Counted from the first letter of the stretch, positions 1 through 11,775 are shown. The stretch is DNA of 64,000 bases from Quercus robur (GCF_932294415.1 NC_065536.1:930001-994000); one strand, 5' to 3'. Numbers and translations are program-made. Notes: a model not told the origin generated them from the sequence alone.

Positions 1-390
1 TGATAAAAAATTTTGTCGTCGAATAAGAGATCCGGAGTTCGATCTTTGACTACACCAAAAACCAATTGATATCTTAATTTGATAATAAAAAGAAAATATC
101 AGGAGTGGACACAAATTCTATCTCTTGGCTTTTAAAGGAATTAATTTGAAATTAAATACTGTATATTTAGGGTTTAAATTCACCTTCCCCATTTTAACTA
201 TTAAATTACCATAATAAATAAATAAACTATACATCAAAAAATTTTAATTAAATTTTGAACTTCTAATACTCCTCTCATGTTCTTCAAAAAAAAAAAAAAA
301 AAAAAAAACACTCCTCTCATGTAGATTTGTGGAATTTAGTGAAGCAAAAAATTATTAGGACTAAAACAACAAATATTCACAAATAGATTA
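1..390. other. AT-rich intergenic sequence
   Basis: No coding potential is visible. The stretch is AT-rich and holds one A tract near 286-308. I see nothing else that can be named. Confidence 0.5.
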
Positions 391-714
391 CGGTCCGTTT
401 GGATACAGCTGAAAACTGAAAACTGAAAAACACTGTAGCAAAATAATTTTTAAATGTGTGAATAGTACTATGGGACCCATTTTTAATGAAAAAGTTGTTG
501 AAAAGTGAAATTTGTGGGTCCGTAAATAGTATATGATATGCACTGATTGACTGAAAAAAGTTAGAAAAGTTAAACTTTGCAGCTACTGTTCATTGAACAG
601 TACATGAACAGTAGCCGCAAGTCTCAAAAACGCGTGAAAAAAAAAAAAAAAAAAAAAAAAAGAAGGAAAAAATGCAGATACAGATGCGCTGGAAATCAGC
701 CCAATCCAAACGTA
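391..714. mobile_element. MITE with GTCCGTTTGGAT-type inverted ends (copy 1)
   Basis: The left end reads GGTCCGTTTGGATAC. The right end, read on the minus strand, gives GTACGTTTGGATT, so the ends are inverted repeats. The interior shares long stretches with a second copy at 30281-30523, including GTGGGACCCATTTTTAATGA. No protein is encoded. A target duplication could not be fixed, so the superfamily is left open. An A tract of about 25 bases (636-661) lies inside. Confidence 0.65.
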
Positions 715-1467
715 CTCTAAATGAAAGAAAAAGAGTAGATAGTATTTGGCTAATAGTCCTAGACTTAGTAAAATTAGACTCAGACACGTTAACCTGACCC
801 AAACTCGAACGAAAATACTAAACCCAATTCAAGATTTTTAACCCAAGTAAAAAAAAAAAAAAAAAAAAAATTGGTCAACCCAACCGACCTGATTAATTTT
901 CGAGAGGGGTCAAGTCAATTTGACTAAATTGTCAAAAGCGACTATTCACTATATTAACATCACATTCATAAAGTCTTATTTGTTTCGCACACTAGCTTAA
1001 TAGTTTAGTACACCACCCCACTATTAATTTTTTTTTTTTTTTAATTCTTTAAACCTAAACCTTTACATTTGAAATGTTATTGTCTTTGTATGTGCTTCTC
1101 GTTCTCACTCTCATATCTCAATTCTCAAGTATGAAGAATTTCAATGCTAAATTTTACTACAAACATTGAGTAGTGAAATTCATATTAAATATTTACATAT
1201 TTTTCTTTAATTTTTTTTAAGAATATTTCACTTTTTATAATATATTATGATTTATTCTTAAAGGTTTTTTTAGTTACTTTCTAGTTAATTTAATTTTATT
1301 ATTATTTTACATACAACAGATCGAAACAAGTGAACTTAAGAACATTGATAACTTGACATGACCCACAAAAACGTCTTTTTAAAATTTCTCTTGTCAATGT
1401 GCCAGCTACCATCTTCTTTGATGATACGTAATCAATGAAAATTATATTTTTAGTACCATATCAAATA
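715..1467. other. AT-rich intergenic sequence
   Basis: Low-complexity AT-rich sequence with A and T tracts near 849-870 and 1029-1042. No open frame of interest and no recognisable repeat. The last nine bases (TATCAAATA, 1459-1467) are the left target duplication of the next element. Confidence 0.5.
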
Positions 1468-2187
1468 GGGCAAAATTTAGATACACTACCTTAGATTTCT
1501 TATTTAAAATTTTGACATCTGTCCAATTTAACAATCCAAACAAATAGCGTTAAAACTAAAAATTCTTTCTTTTTTTTTTTCTTTTTTTTTTTTTTTTCCT
1601 TCTTTCCTCTTTTTCCTGTACCACAACTGCAAGAGAACCCACTGCTTCAGATTCAGATCTTTCGGATTGTAAGATTTGTGCCTTCCGCTGAAGAATAAAT
1701 AGATGAGCTATGCTTTCTGCTCCAAATAAATCCAAATAAAGTAAAAAGCAAAAAGCACCGTGGGAAATCCAATAGTCACTACAACTAAAACCATATAAAA
1801 CAATAAAAATAAGGAAAAAATGCAAAACTGATCCTCTAACTTTCACTGTTTTTCATTTCAGTCCTTTAACTTTCAATTTTGTCAATTCAGTCCTCTAACT
1901 TTCAATTTTTGTCAATTTAGGACTCCGTTACAACTCAATTAGTGACTGTCGTTAAAACTCCTAAAACGACGCCGTTTTGCTTTTTCTTTTTCTTTTTTTT
2001 TTAATTCGGAATTAAAAGAAAATAAGAAAAATCTGAAATAATAATAATAATAATAATAAATATATATTAAGGACGTTCCCCTTCCCCTGAATCAAAACTA
2101 CACAGTGCACATGTAGAGCACCCAAACCCCCAAATCTCAAAAACTTCTTTTTCACACACTCTTCACAAACTCATCACTCAACTCTCC

Positions 2188-2352
2188 ATGGAGTTTTACG
2201 AAGGAGCTTGCGAGATGAAACTACTCCAAACTCTCGAAGGCCACACTGACAGAGTATGGAGCCTCGCTTGGAACCCGGCCATTGGCACCGCTGAAATGCC
2301 TCTCTTCTTCACCACTTGCAGCGGCAACAAAACCGTTCGAATCCACTACTAA
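2188..2352 (+). pseudogene. Captured 5' exon of a CIAO1-like WD40 protein
   Basis: A 54-codon frame starts at ATG 2188 and ends at TAA 2350-2352. Its product contains LEGHTDRVWSLAWNP followed by TCSGNKTVRI, which I recognise as the N-terminal first WD40 blade of CIAO1/Cia1, the cytosolic iron-sulfur assembly targeting factor. The full protein has seven blades, so only about one seventh is here. About 90 bases of leader-like CT-rich sequence before the ATG look like captured 5' UTR or promoter. The frame runs off the conserved part after TVRI, where the original exon probably ended. It cannot make a working CIAO1. Assignment is from recalled family motifs and was not searched. Confidence 0.75.
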
Positions 2353-2530
2353 CCCAATTCAATTCCTGATTATTCCTACTCTTACAAATACAATTCCACA
2401 GATTGATTACCAGATTCCCCCTCTCAACTTATTTAAGTTATTTATAAATAATTTTTTTTAAGGATAAAAAGAATCTTGAGCCTTGACGCTTTGCAGTATG
2501 TAATGGACAAACTAAACCAAGTTCACTGGT

Positions 2531-2638
2531 TCAGGCTTTAACCAGAGGAGAAAGAGGATCTCTAAACTGAGCTGCAGTATCATCGAAGTTCGAGCTCGGC
2601 CACCGAGAAAAATCAATCTCACCGTTCGTGGCTTCTAT
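2531..2638 (-). pseudogene. Second captured exon-like fragment, unidentified
   Basis: On the minus strand an open stretch of about 34 codons ends at TGA (2531-2533). Its product is rich in Ser, Asp and Phe and contains FSRWPSSNFDDTAAQFRDPL. It is preceded by AAACATAG, which could be a splice acceptor. GC content is higher than in the surrounding MULE DNA, as in captured coding sequence. I do not recognise the parent gene. Confidence 0.4.
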
Positions 2639-3379
2639 GTTTTGCTCCCTCTCTCTATCCCTTTCTTTGTGTTTGGTTGCTAAGAAAAACCTGCAGAAAA
2701 ATGAAAACATATTGGAGATTTAGACAAACACAGAGACAAATCGAACAAAATCCTTCTCCCTTTTCTTCCTCTTCTTCCTATTCCTCTTGGAACTGCAAGC
2801 TCCTTCTTTGTTTTGTTTTGATTTGATTTCAGGGGACACGTTTTTTTTTTTTTTTAGATTTTTCTTATTTTCTTTTAATTTCGAATTTAAAAAAAAAAAA
2901 AAGAAAGAAAAAAAAACCAAAATGGCATCATTTCAGTAGTTCTAACGGCAGCCATTAACTGAGTTGTAACGGAGCCCTGAATTGACAAAAATTAAAAGTT
3001 AGAGGACTGAATTGACAAAACTGAAAATTAGAGTACTGAAATGAAAAACGGTGAAAGTTAAAGGGTCAGTTTTGCATTTTTGCCTAAAAATAACCATGAA
3101 AATAGTGGAGGTACTCCTTTTGAGAGAACAAAAAGGAAAACAAAGAAGTCCACTTATATTAAAAGCTAAAACAACTTTCAAGGAACTTACGTGTAGTAAA
3201 GATTATTTGTAAGGGACTGTAGCCCATCAACTATAAACTTGTTCTCATCTCAGCCCATCAAAGGCTATGCTTTCTGCTTTCCCACGGTGCTCATCAAAAG
3301 CAAACAAAAAATCCCTAGCAAAAAAATAAAGAAGAAAGGAGAAAATAAAGAAGCTGGCGGTTTTTTATCGCTGGAGAAA

Positions 3380-3575
3380 CTATGGAAACCCTAACTTTAA
3401 CTATTCTAACACTATATCTAGTCGAAAATCAGTGGTCCGGCAAGAGATGAAGAGGTATGTCACCACGATGGAGCCATCGATCTCGAAGAGGTTGAGCTCT
3501 GCGGACGATCTGAGAGTGGCGAAGATCAGTCCGATGATGGAGAAGGTTTCGATTTTGATAAGAGGTGAGTCGTTG
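3380..3575 (+). other. Exon-like segment inside the outer MULE
   Basis: This stretch is more GC-rich than its surroundings and is open in more than one plus frame. One frame gives an acidic peptide with EDQSDDGEGFDFDKR followed at once by AG/GTGAGT, a good splice donor. This fits an exon captured by the outer MULE, but I cannot name the parent gene. Confidence 0.35.
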
Positions 3576-3894
3576 GACTTAAAGATCAAGAGCGAGTCTA
3601 GGAAGGAAGCTTTCTGCTTTTATCCCCCTTTCTTCCTTATTTTTTTTGCTGGGGCTTTTTTTGTTTGCTTTTGATGATGATATCTATTTATTCTTTAGCA
3701 AAAGGCATAGATCCTACCATTTGAAAGATTTGAAGTCGGGGGTTCTCTTGTAGTTGCAGTACAAGAAAAAGAAAAAAAAAATAGTTTTAACACCATTGCT
3801 TTGGTTGTTAAATTGAATAGATATCAAAATTTTAAGTAAGAAATCTAAAGTACTGTATTTATGGTACTGTACTTAAATTTTTCCCTATCAAATA

Positions 3895-4314
3895 ATAGTA
3901 ATATTAACGACTAATATGTTGACCTCTTGTGCCGAGACCATTTTTAATTGCAAATATTGCAACTTGTTTATCACAAATGATTTTATAGACTCCTCTGGTA
4001 TATTTTAAATTTAGATTTTGAAGAAAACCTTTTAATGCTTACAACATGCAGTAAATATAAAATACAAATACATTTTTTTAATGCATCTAACGTTGCATTA
4101 CTTCCGGGTATACTTCTACAGATTTCAAAACAAATATAAAAATATTGCTGTTAATAATGTATCTCACCCATAGTGTAAGGCTATCGTGTAACCTTTCAAG
4201 ATTTGTAGGTAGAAGGATGAATAAATATTAAATCCCTTTATTACGGCTCGGAAACATTTGTTTTTCACAAAAGAAAAAACGCATACGATCTTTTAAATTA
4301 CCTTTCCAACAACA
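3895..4314. other. 3' flank of receptor kinase pseudogene 1
   Basis: AT-rich and non-coding. Bases about 4155-4205 (TAATGTATCTCACCCATAG and following) closely resemble 55260-55310, so this flank belongs to a duplicated segment. Confidence 0.5.
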
Positions 4315-6665
4315 TCATTCCTCATGGCTTAAAAGCAATTTTACAACCCGGTTCATGGTGGGTCTATCATCCTTTTCTTCTGCCACACATTGCAAAGCAA
4401 CTTTGATCAGAAGTTCCATCTTAGCCTTATCATATTTACCAGCCATCATGGGATCTATAATTTCCTCAATCCATGACATTTTAGCATTCTCAATGTCAAT
4501 AGTCTCTCTTACTAATGTGACCCACCTCTTATGGTCTCTTGTCTCTCCACTGTCAGAGGTATGCAAGCCCTTTGGGCTCTTTCCAGTTACCATTTCTAAT
4601 AGCACAATCCCATAACTGTACACTTCCACTTTAGAAGTAATGGGAAGATTGTAAACCCATTCAGGAGCCATATAACCTCTAATCCCCCTCATCTTGGAGA
4701 AGCTTAAATGATCAAAGGGCTTTAGTTGATAGTTAGCATCTAGAAGTATGTTTTGAGGTTTTACATCACAATGCAAAACCCACTCCAAGCACTCTTCATG
4801 TAGATAAGCTAGGCCTTTTGCAGTTCCCACAGCAATTTCAAACCTCTTTTTCCAATCAAGTGTATTAGAACTAAGATTTTCAGCTAAAGATCCATGCTCC
4901 ATGTACTCATACACCAGAAGCTTATGATTTCCCTCTACAAAATATCCCCACATCTCAATTAAGTACGTGTGGTTCAACATCCCATGGTGTTCACTTCTGC
5001 TAGAAATTCAGCTTCTCCTTGGTTGGCTTCATTGAGTCGCTTGATTGCTGCAACCCGCTGATCAAGCAGTACACCTTTGTATACTATCCCTCCTGCTCCT
5101 TGTCCAATCACTTCTTTAAATCCTCACGTTGCCTTCCTTAGCTCATCAAAGGTGAATCGTTGAATTCTATTAGTCAGGAGGTAACCTTGTGCTGCTGAGT
5201 TTGAATCTTTTCTACTTCTTGACAAGAAAAGCCAAACCAGGACAATACAGGCCACCACAATACCTCCCACAGCAGTGGCAAACCAAAGCAAAAGCTTTAC
5301 CGTCATATTTTCGTATGTTATTCTTTGTTGCTTGGAATTTTTGTCAGAACATTCTAACCTCAATTCATCACCAGGAGTCTTGTTATAGGTAAGACCAATT
5401 CTGGGTAATCTTAAATAAAAATCTCCTTCAAAATTTGGTGATTGGTGACCATTTATTAGCAGAAACTTGGGGTAACAATTATATGCACCAACAGTACCGT
5501 TGCTGCTAAATTTAAATTGAAAACCTTTGCATTTACACCAATTCATGCATATATCTTGACATTGCTGCAAGGTAACATTAGGATAGTAGTTTAGATCTGA
5601 GCCATAGTATTCGAGATGTTCAAATTGGACAAAGCTTGCCTCATCTGTACGGTTGCATGAGAGACTGAATTCTGGTTCACACCCGTAAGACCAATCAGTA
5701 TGATCTTTCATCTTGAAGCCCTGCAAGCAAGAGCATCTCCTGCCAGAAACATGATCATAAGTACACAGACTATTGGGTCCACAGATTCCATGAATGTGGC
5801 AAGGTTGAGAGAAGGCTTGCCATGTGACAACCCAATCCCAACTCCCATTCATCTTTTGCAAACTGTATAATCGAAGATTGCCATCAGGATCAAGCGTTAA
5901 TCGTCTGTGTGTTACTGCACCAAAATCTGTTGCAAAGAATGTGAAATCATCAGATGACCAGAAATAGCCTGAGTCATCTAGTAGTGTTTGTGTACTTGTA
6001 TTGTACTTAGACCTTCCAACTTGTCCGGGGTCTTCAACCCAAGGGTCCGGCCAGTACAGACTAGTCATTGTTGGACTTTGAAAGAGCAGGCGGAGCACAT
6101 TATCATTGCCAAAAAAGAGCTTGCAGTAGCCAGAGGAATAGTCATCTTGGCTTCTTCTTGAGATAAGGCTTGAAACCATGGTGAGTGTTTGGTGGGGAAG
6201 AAGAGTATCTGTTGGTGAATTAAAGCTTTGCCAGATGACAACACTTTTGGAATTATGAAGAACGAGATTGCCTGTGTTCAGGAGATGTAGTTGCAAATTG
6301 GTGGCCTCGGATGAGGTCAAGGCTGGTGCTATAGTGGTCCAAACGGTGATACCGAGTTGGTACAGGATAAGTTTTCCTTCGTTCAAAACTGAGAGTTGTG
6401 AACCTCTTCCATCAACAGGACCATCTCGATTTGCCATCCAAACCACGGTGGAAACTGTGGATTTGTTGAACCATATAGCAAAGCAGAATGCGTTGTCCCC
6501 AACTTAGAGAAACCCTGCTGAGTATTCACCATTTGCTGAAACCAATATGTCATTTGGGTTCTCAACAGATAGAGAAGTGCCTCTGAGTGTGTCAAAAGTA
6601 TTAGAGGAAGATAGAGGAAGAGTTTGTAATAGACATAGAAAAAGGAAGAAAAATGAGGTATCCAT
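4315..6665 (-). pseudogene. S-domain (G-type lectin) receptor-like kinase pseudogene 1
   Basis: Single-exon receptor kinase of the ZmPK1-like S-domain class: signal peptide from ATG 6663-6665, B-type lectin domain (VVWMANRDGPV), EGF-like (CHIHGICGPNSLC) and PAN modules, a transmembrane segment (LLLWFATAVGG...) and a cytoplasmic kinase domain with HCDVKPQN. Intact relatives act as plasma-membrane receptor kinases. This copy is dead several times over. TAA replaces codon 54 (6504-6506). TGA follows the juxtamembrane KAT (CGA/CGG to TGA type change, stop at about 5124-5126). A one-base deletion shifts the frame near 4981-4985. An in-frame deletion removes the DFG magnesium-binding motif and the start of the activation segment. 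The end at 4315 matches the other copies. Neighbouring pseudogenes at 31.7 and 36.7 kb are paralogs. Confidence 0.93.
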
Positions 6666-8560
6666 TAGAAATGCAAGAGGCATTGCACGATCGAGATCAA
6701 TCTACTTGTTAAATATTATTCATTCATACCGTATATATATATAATTGAAGATAGCAAATGCTCACAAGTCAAAACCAGAAGTCATTGTTTTCCTTGCTTG
6801 GCAAATGGCAAATAACGAAACCTTTGCAGTTTGCAGAACAAGACTTGGAATGTAATGTTAGACAAATGAGAAAAATTAATGAAACAAGGAGATATTGATA
6901 GCATAGGATATCCTACTTGTCATTGGAAGACTTTGTTTAATATTACCAAATATTGTAATTTTGTTTCTGCGAGTACTTCATCTAGAGACTTTTGCTATTG
7001 GAAGAGTTAATCAAGATTAAGTCTAGGTCTTGAGGGGGGTTTTGTTTTATTTTTTCATTTTTGAGACCATTAATTGCTTAAAATTTTGGATCTAGGTGTA
7101 AGAGGTTATGCATGTTTATCACAATGGTCAGACTTCGTAGTGGTATATCAATGTGGGAAGATGGTTTCATTACTCAAGACAAAGAGAAAAAGTTTGCTCA
7201 AAAAAAAAAAAAAAAAGACAGAAAATGGGAGTTGTTAGTAATATTATTTTCAATGTGCTAGTGACATTATTTGACCACTGATAATATAATAATCATTTTA
7301 AGCCCTTCCCTGAATGATTTTCTTGGTCAGTTGTTGAATAATGGTTAAGTTTATCCAAATTCTCTTTCTTTTGGGATAGATTTCAAAGTAAACACAGTAC
7401 ATTGTAAAGTTTCAATTGAACTTCTAACTATCCTCTAACATGGATATATGTTATTGGAGGATCACAATTCGGTTCCCTTCGACTATTCTAATAACAGGCC
7501 TCCAAGACACGATGTTGAATGTCATAAATGACTTGAGTATGCCTCCATTACTTATCACCAATTAATTGATTTTAAAGTAAAATGGTACATCTCATGGTCT
7601 AACATACGCATTTTACATTGATCAATTTCACATATGACAGCCATTGCAAACACCTGTTACCAAAAATGTCAGTAAACTTTTGACAAACTAACTTCTTGAT
7701 TTGTTAAATAAGCAACTTGCTCTAAAATAATTTTCAATATATTGGTCAATAGTATAGCCCATTGTGGTTTGCTAATTAATTTTTCCTATTGGCAGCTGGA
7801 ATTCAGGCAGGTGGGATCTACTTCTAACTTCAAAATGCTCTCACTTGGGATTTGGGGGCAAAACGTAAACTGTCTTTGATGGGGACATAATATCTTGGGT
7901 GGCTTCCAATTAAATAGTTTTTTTTTTTTTTTTTTTTTTTGAGTTATCCAATTAAATAGTTAATAAAAATACACTATTTGATCTAAAAGACTTAAACTTA
8001 TGAGTTTTGGCTCAATTATATTATAATATCGCTTACTCTTATCATTATTTATTCAATTGTAGACCTCACTCACTCGTGTATTCTTAACAAATTTATTATA
8101 TTTTTATAGAAATTTTCATGAATAAGAAAACAGTTTTTTATTTGTAGATTTAAAGGGTATACAAACATAACAAAATTCTTAATAAAATTCTAAAACATTT
8201 GAATATTGTAATCTTTTTATAATAGGTTTTATATATGGGCTTTTTTATTAGCCTTGAATCAAGGACAATAGTGACAAGCACCATTATTGGGCAGGTGATC
8301 CCACGCCATGTATGACAAAGATAATGACCACACGAGTCTCACATGAAACTAAAAAATATTATATTGATAGCATAAGATATCATACTTGTCTTTGGAATAC
8401 TTTGATTTTTTTTTTTTTTTTTTACTTTCTGAATTTTTATGGCGTATTTACTTGTTTTTCCTTGGAATTTATATTGTTAAGGCTATTGAGTGAAAGACTA
8501 ATTGAAAAGAGAAAAACGGAAACAAAAATATAACATAATTTACATCTACATTGAAAAGCT
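6666..8560. other. 5' flank of pseudogene 1, duplicated segment
   Basis: Non-coding. A TATA-like run (about 6731-6742) lies some 70 bases upstream of the pseudogene start. Parts of this flank are similar to DNA around the Helitron array: about 6950-7030 resembles 12640-12710, about 7630-7720 resembles 26690-26780, and about 8230-8320 resembles 26925-27000. There is an A tract near 7200-7216 and a T tract near 7918-7940. Confidence 0.55.
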
Positions 8561-8760
8561 CTTGACAACTATATCTTTGTTATTCATATTTTTATAAATA
8601 TAAACACAATGTGGGATTTACATACAATAAAATCCTAGGCTACTCTTACATTAAACCTAGGATTTGTGTACTTACTCTACAAATATATGGGCGCGTTTAC
8701 AAATGGTTTGGTTTTATTGGGCCATAATACTTACAAGTTCTAACACACCCCTCAAACTTA
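8561..8760 (-). mobile_element. Possible LTR end with polypurine tract (remnant)
   Basis: Read on the minus strand, bases 8758-8745 give a GTTTGAGGGG/TGTTAGAAC junction. That looks like a polypurine tract followed by the TG of a 3' LTR, and the LTR would run left of 8745. The other end and a second LTR were not found, so this is tentative. Confidence 0.3.
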
Positions 8761-8906
8761 AAATGAATCCTTGAATTTGAAATATCTTGAATGAATAACA
8801 TGACCAATCTGGAAAAGCAAAAACGAACGTCGGTGATAGCGAATGGCCACAGTTGATGGTCGACAGCAACTATTGAAAATTGCATCCACAAATGGAAGGA
8901 AGTAAA

Positions 8907-9311
8907 TGGGCAAATGCCCTTTTCAAAAAAAAAAAAAAAAAACTAGCATTTTGCCCCATTTCCCAAACTAATTAGAGAAATGTCCCTCTTTTACAACTCA
9001 ATTTACTCAAAATCGAATTAAGCCCTATAATGGCGTTTTTAAGGAGCCTATAGTGACGTTTCAAAACTCGAGCTCCATGAAATCAAGACATAGTCAAAAA
9101 AAAAAAAAAAAAAAATTACATGTAACTCGAGTTCATGAAGCTCGAGTTACAAAACGCCACTATAGGGCTTCAGAATTTTTTTTTTTTTTTTTTTTTAACT
9201 CGATTTTGAGAAAATCGAGTTTCAAAAGAGAGGTATTTCCCTAATTAATTTGGGAAATGAGACAAAATGCTGGATTGTTTTTTTAAAAAGAACAAAGGCC
9301 AATTTTGTCCC
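8907..9311. repeat. Fold-back (long inverted repeat) element, copy 1
   Basis: The two halves are imperfect inverted copies: CATTTCCCAAACTAATTAG near 8960 pairs with CTAATTAATTTGGGAAATG near 9241-9259. The arms carry CTCGAGTT/AACTCGA and CACTATAGG-type motifs that recur in the hairpins at 41349-41820 and 41919-42293. It is non-coding, and long A and T tracts interrupt the arms. Confidence 0.65.
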
Positions 9312-9538
9312 GAATGGAAGTATCATATTAATGCTACTAGTGGTTGTACGACATATGGTTCACAAGATGTGTCTACCCTCAAAAGGCTTAAGATTGATCA
9401 TGGTTATGGGGTTATGTGAGATGCTTGTGCATATGAGCAAACATCATCATGATGGCACGTGGTCATGCATGATGCACGTGGTCATCTTCTCATCCTTTTT
9501 TTAAATTTTTTTTTTACATTTATATGTATTTTTTATGC

Positions 9539-9577
<39 letters not shown>

Positions 9578-10147
9578 TAATAAAAGAAAGTTCATTGAAT
9601 AAAGAGCAATAAAGTGTTCCTATTTATCAATCATTTTTTAGGGTTGAGAAGTTATAAAAAAGCGTAAAAATAGAAAAATAAAATAAAAATAAGTTTACTT
9701 GTTTTGTATTCCAGTGTTTATTACATTGAGCACTTGAATAGAAGAGCAACATATTTTAATATTCAAGTGTTTATTATAATAAACTCAATATAGAGTTCAT
9801 ATACTTGAGAATTTTAGACAAACTCTAAGATTAGTTTATTTGTTTTATAAATGTCTGCGCCATCAATATTTGGATCTCTTAGACTATCACCTCTCAAATA
9901 GTTTTTTTAAAAGTTTTTAAATTGGTGTCTATAATTTAATTAAAATAAAATAAAAATTGGTCCATCAGCTGTAAACAATAATTCAGAAGTCTCAATAAGC
10001 AATAATAATAATAATAATCATTAAAAAAAAAGTCTCAATAATATTCTTTATATCTTGTGTTAAAAATAAAATTTTCTTTATATCTCTAGTGGGTAAGAAT
10101 TCTAAGTATTTCATGACCAAAGAAAAAAACTAAAAATATATATTTTT
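9312..10147. other. AT-rich intergenic sequence with a TA microsatellite
   Basis: A pure TA run of about 30 bases lies near 9546-9576, with a short AAT run near 10005-10017. No coding sequence is recognised. The sequence before 10148 ends in TTTTT, the possible target duplication of the solo LTR. Confidence 0.5.
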
Positions 10148-11220
10148 TGTAAAGTTGTAATTTACAACTATGTTTTATGTTTGTTTTATTCCATGATAAA
10201 AAGTGTAGTAATTGTTTTAATTTTGTTCCTTGTATTTTGTGGGATTTTATTGTATTGGGTTTAGTATTAAGTTGGTGAAGACTCAAGCTTATCTGAAGAT
10301 CAGTGCATTTTGCGACTAGCTCGCGAGATGTTTGCAAGAAGAGTTCCCACGAAAAGGCATGTGAGAAGCACATGACTGAAAGCTGAAAAGTCGTGCCAGG
10401 CTGTCGTTTTCGCGAGTGTCTCACGGTTAAGGCCTTCCCGCGAGGTACTGGCGAAACATTCTGCCTGGAGGATTTTTAAGTGAGACTTTCATACCCTTCA
10501 CCCATACTATATATACCCTCATTACCCACAAATGTAAAAGAGACCAATCAGAGAGAAAAACCCTAGATAGATTTTCTACAACACATACACCCATCTTTTA
10601 GAGAGAGCTACTCATCCTTAGTGAGAATTCATTATAACCTCTTCTCCTTCCCTCTCCCATTATCATACATTGAGAGGAAATTTGTATCCAAACACAATCC
10701 ATACCTTTTCAGAATGTAGTGAGTGTTTTTGGAGTTGTTAGGAAGCATTGGAAGAAGCCAAGGATGGCAGATGCAACATGGAGCTTGTTGCAGGATCTGG
10801 AGAGCTAGACAAGACATAGTTCCAAGAAGCCTTGTTGGAGTAGGAGCTTGGAGGGCCTAGGTACAGCGAGTAGATTAGGCTTGGAAGGTCTCTTGCTAAC
10901 CCATGTATCCCAACTGATTGTCTAGTGGATTGATTACCGCTTGGAGGGCAGCGGAGAGGTTTTTTGCCGAGTTCTTCGGTTTCCTCTTCGATAACACATC
11001 GGCGTGTTATCTGTGTTTGTATTCTTCTTCCCTACTCTTTTACATTTCATTTTATTGCTATGATTATATGAATATGTGTTAGAGTAGATTGTTTGTTTAT
11101 CCGCTCACATTTACACTATTCCGCACTTAGAATTAAGATAGTGTAAAATTTATCGAGCCGTAACTTTTATTCGGGGGTCTAAACAACTCTTGTGTTTTTT
11201 AACACATTTTCAAGCTTTCA
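10148..11220 (+). mobile_element. Solo LTR of the gag-only LTR retroelement group
   Basis: It starts TGTAAAGTTG and ends AAGCTTTCA. Throughout it is a diverged, opposite-strand relative of the LTRs at 19657-20789 and 24886-25981: for example CTTCGATAACACATCGG and GCTTGGAGGGCAGCGGAGAGG match them in reverse complement. A TATA box (CTATATATACC) lies at 10507-10517, with CGCGAG motifs upstream near 10321, 10410 and 10439. TTTTT flanks both sides, a weak 5-bp duplication because it is low complexity. No internal region is present, so LTR-LTR recombination is the likely origin. Confidence 0.75.
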
Positions 11221-11775
11221 TTTTTTTAAACATTAATTTCAACTGTTATGCCTATTGTGGAAATAAATATGTGAATTTCTTACTTTTACTCAACAGCTAA
11301 GTACAATCGTAGAAATTTAAAGCTTTTAATAACATTTTTTTAATGATAGTAGATAAAAATATGTTAAAAAAACTTAAGTTAGTTATAGTGCGGCAAGACC
11401 CATGCACCCTTGTGTTTCACGCTGCGTAAACTAGGGGTGGCTAAGTAAACCAAAACCCATTTACCCACCCACTCTAATTGAACCCAAACCTACCTAATTA
11501 TTAGTTAGGTTAAATAGGCATCAACCCAATTAGACCCAGTGATTGTTGGGTTTTAACTAAAAACCCATTGAGACTCGTTTAACCCAAAAACAATATACCC
11601 AAATTTAACCCAGCCCCTCCCATAAAATAAAATAAAAAGAAAGAAAGAAAGCAGTATATGAACAATCAAAGTATAAATTTATATTTTTCATAGGGATTAT
11701 TTTCTCAACAAACAATCATAGAAATCAAAACCCTACGAATCAAACAAAAGTAGTATGAGTTTCTAGACTAGATAA

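Larger units (their letters stand above)
1813..3084. mobile_element. Inner Pack-MULE carrying captured gene pieces
   Basis: Long inverted repeats of about 220 bases (1813-2034 and about 2856-3084) begin GGAAAAAATGCAAAACTGA and, on the other strand, GGCAAAAATGCAAAACTGA. A perfect 9-bp duplication TAAAAATAA flanks it (1804-1812 and 3085-3093). Between the repeats lie a CIAO1-like first exon on the plus strand and another exon-like segment on the minus strand. No transposase is encoded, so it would depend on an autonomous MULE elsewhere. Confidence 0.9.
1468..3885. mobile_element. Outer Mutator-like element (MULE), non-autonomous
   Basis: The ends form inverted repeats: the left end starts GGGCAAAATTTAGATAC and the right end, on the minus strand, starts GGGAAAAATTTAAGTAC. 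Similarity continues inward for roughly 200 bases (left to about 1700, right from about 3680). A perfect 9-bp direct repeat TATCAAATA flanks it (1459-1467 and 3886-3894), the size expected for Mutator-like elements. There is no transposase. A second MULE (1813-3084) sits inside, and the remaining interior holds an exon-like segment near 3380-3575. Confidence 0.85.

Noticed and set aside
9250-9504. 84-codon plus-strand frame with His/Met-rich end
   Set aside because: It starts within a fold-back element, ends in a CATGATGG-type simple repeat region, and has no recognisable motif or splice support.
10086-10424. 112-codon minus-strand frame
   Set aside because: It is antisense to the U3 part of the solo LTR and crosses its boundary.
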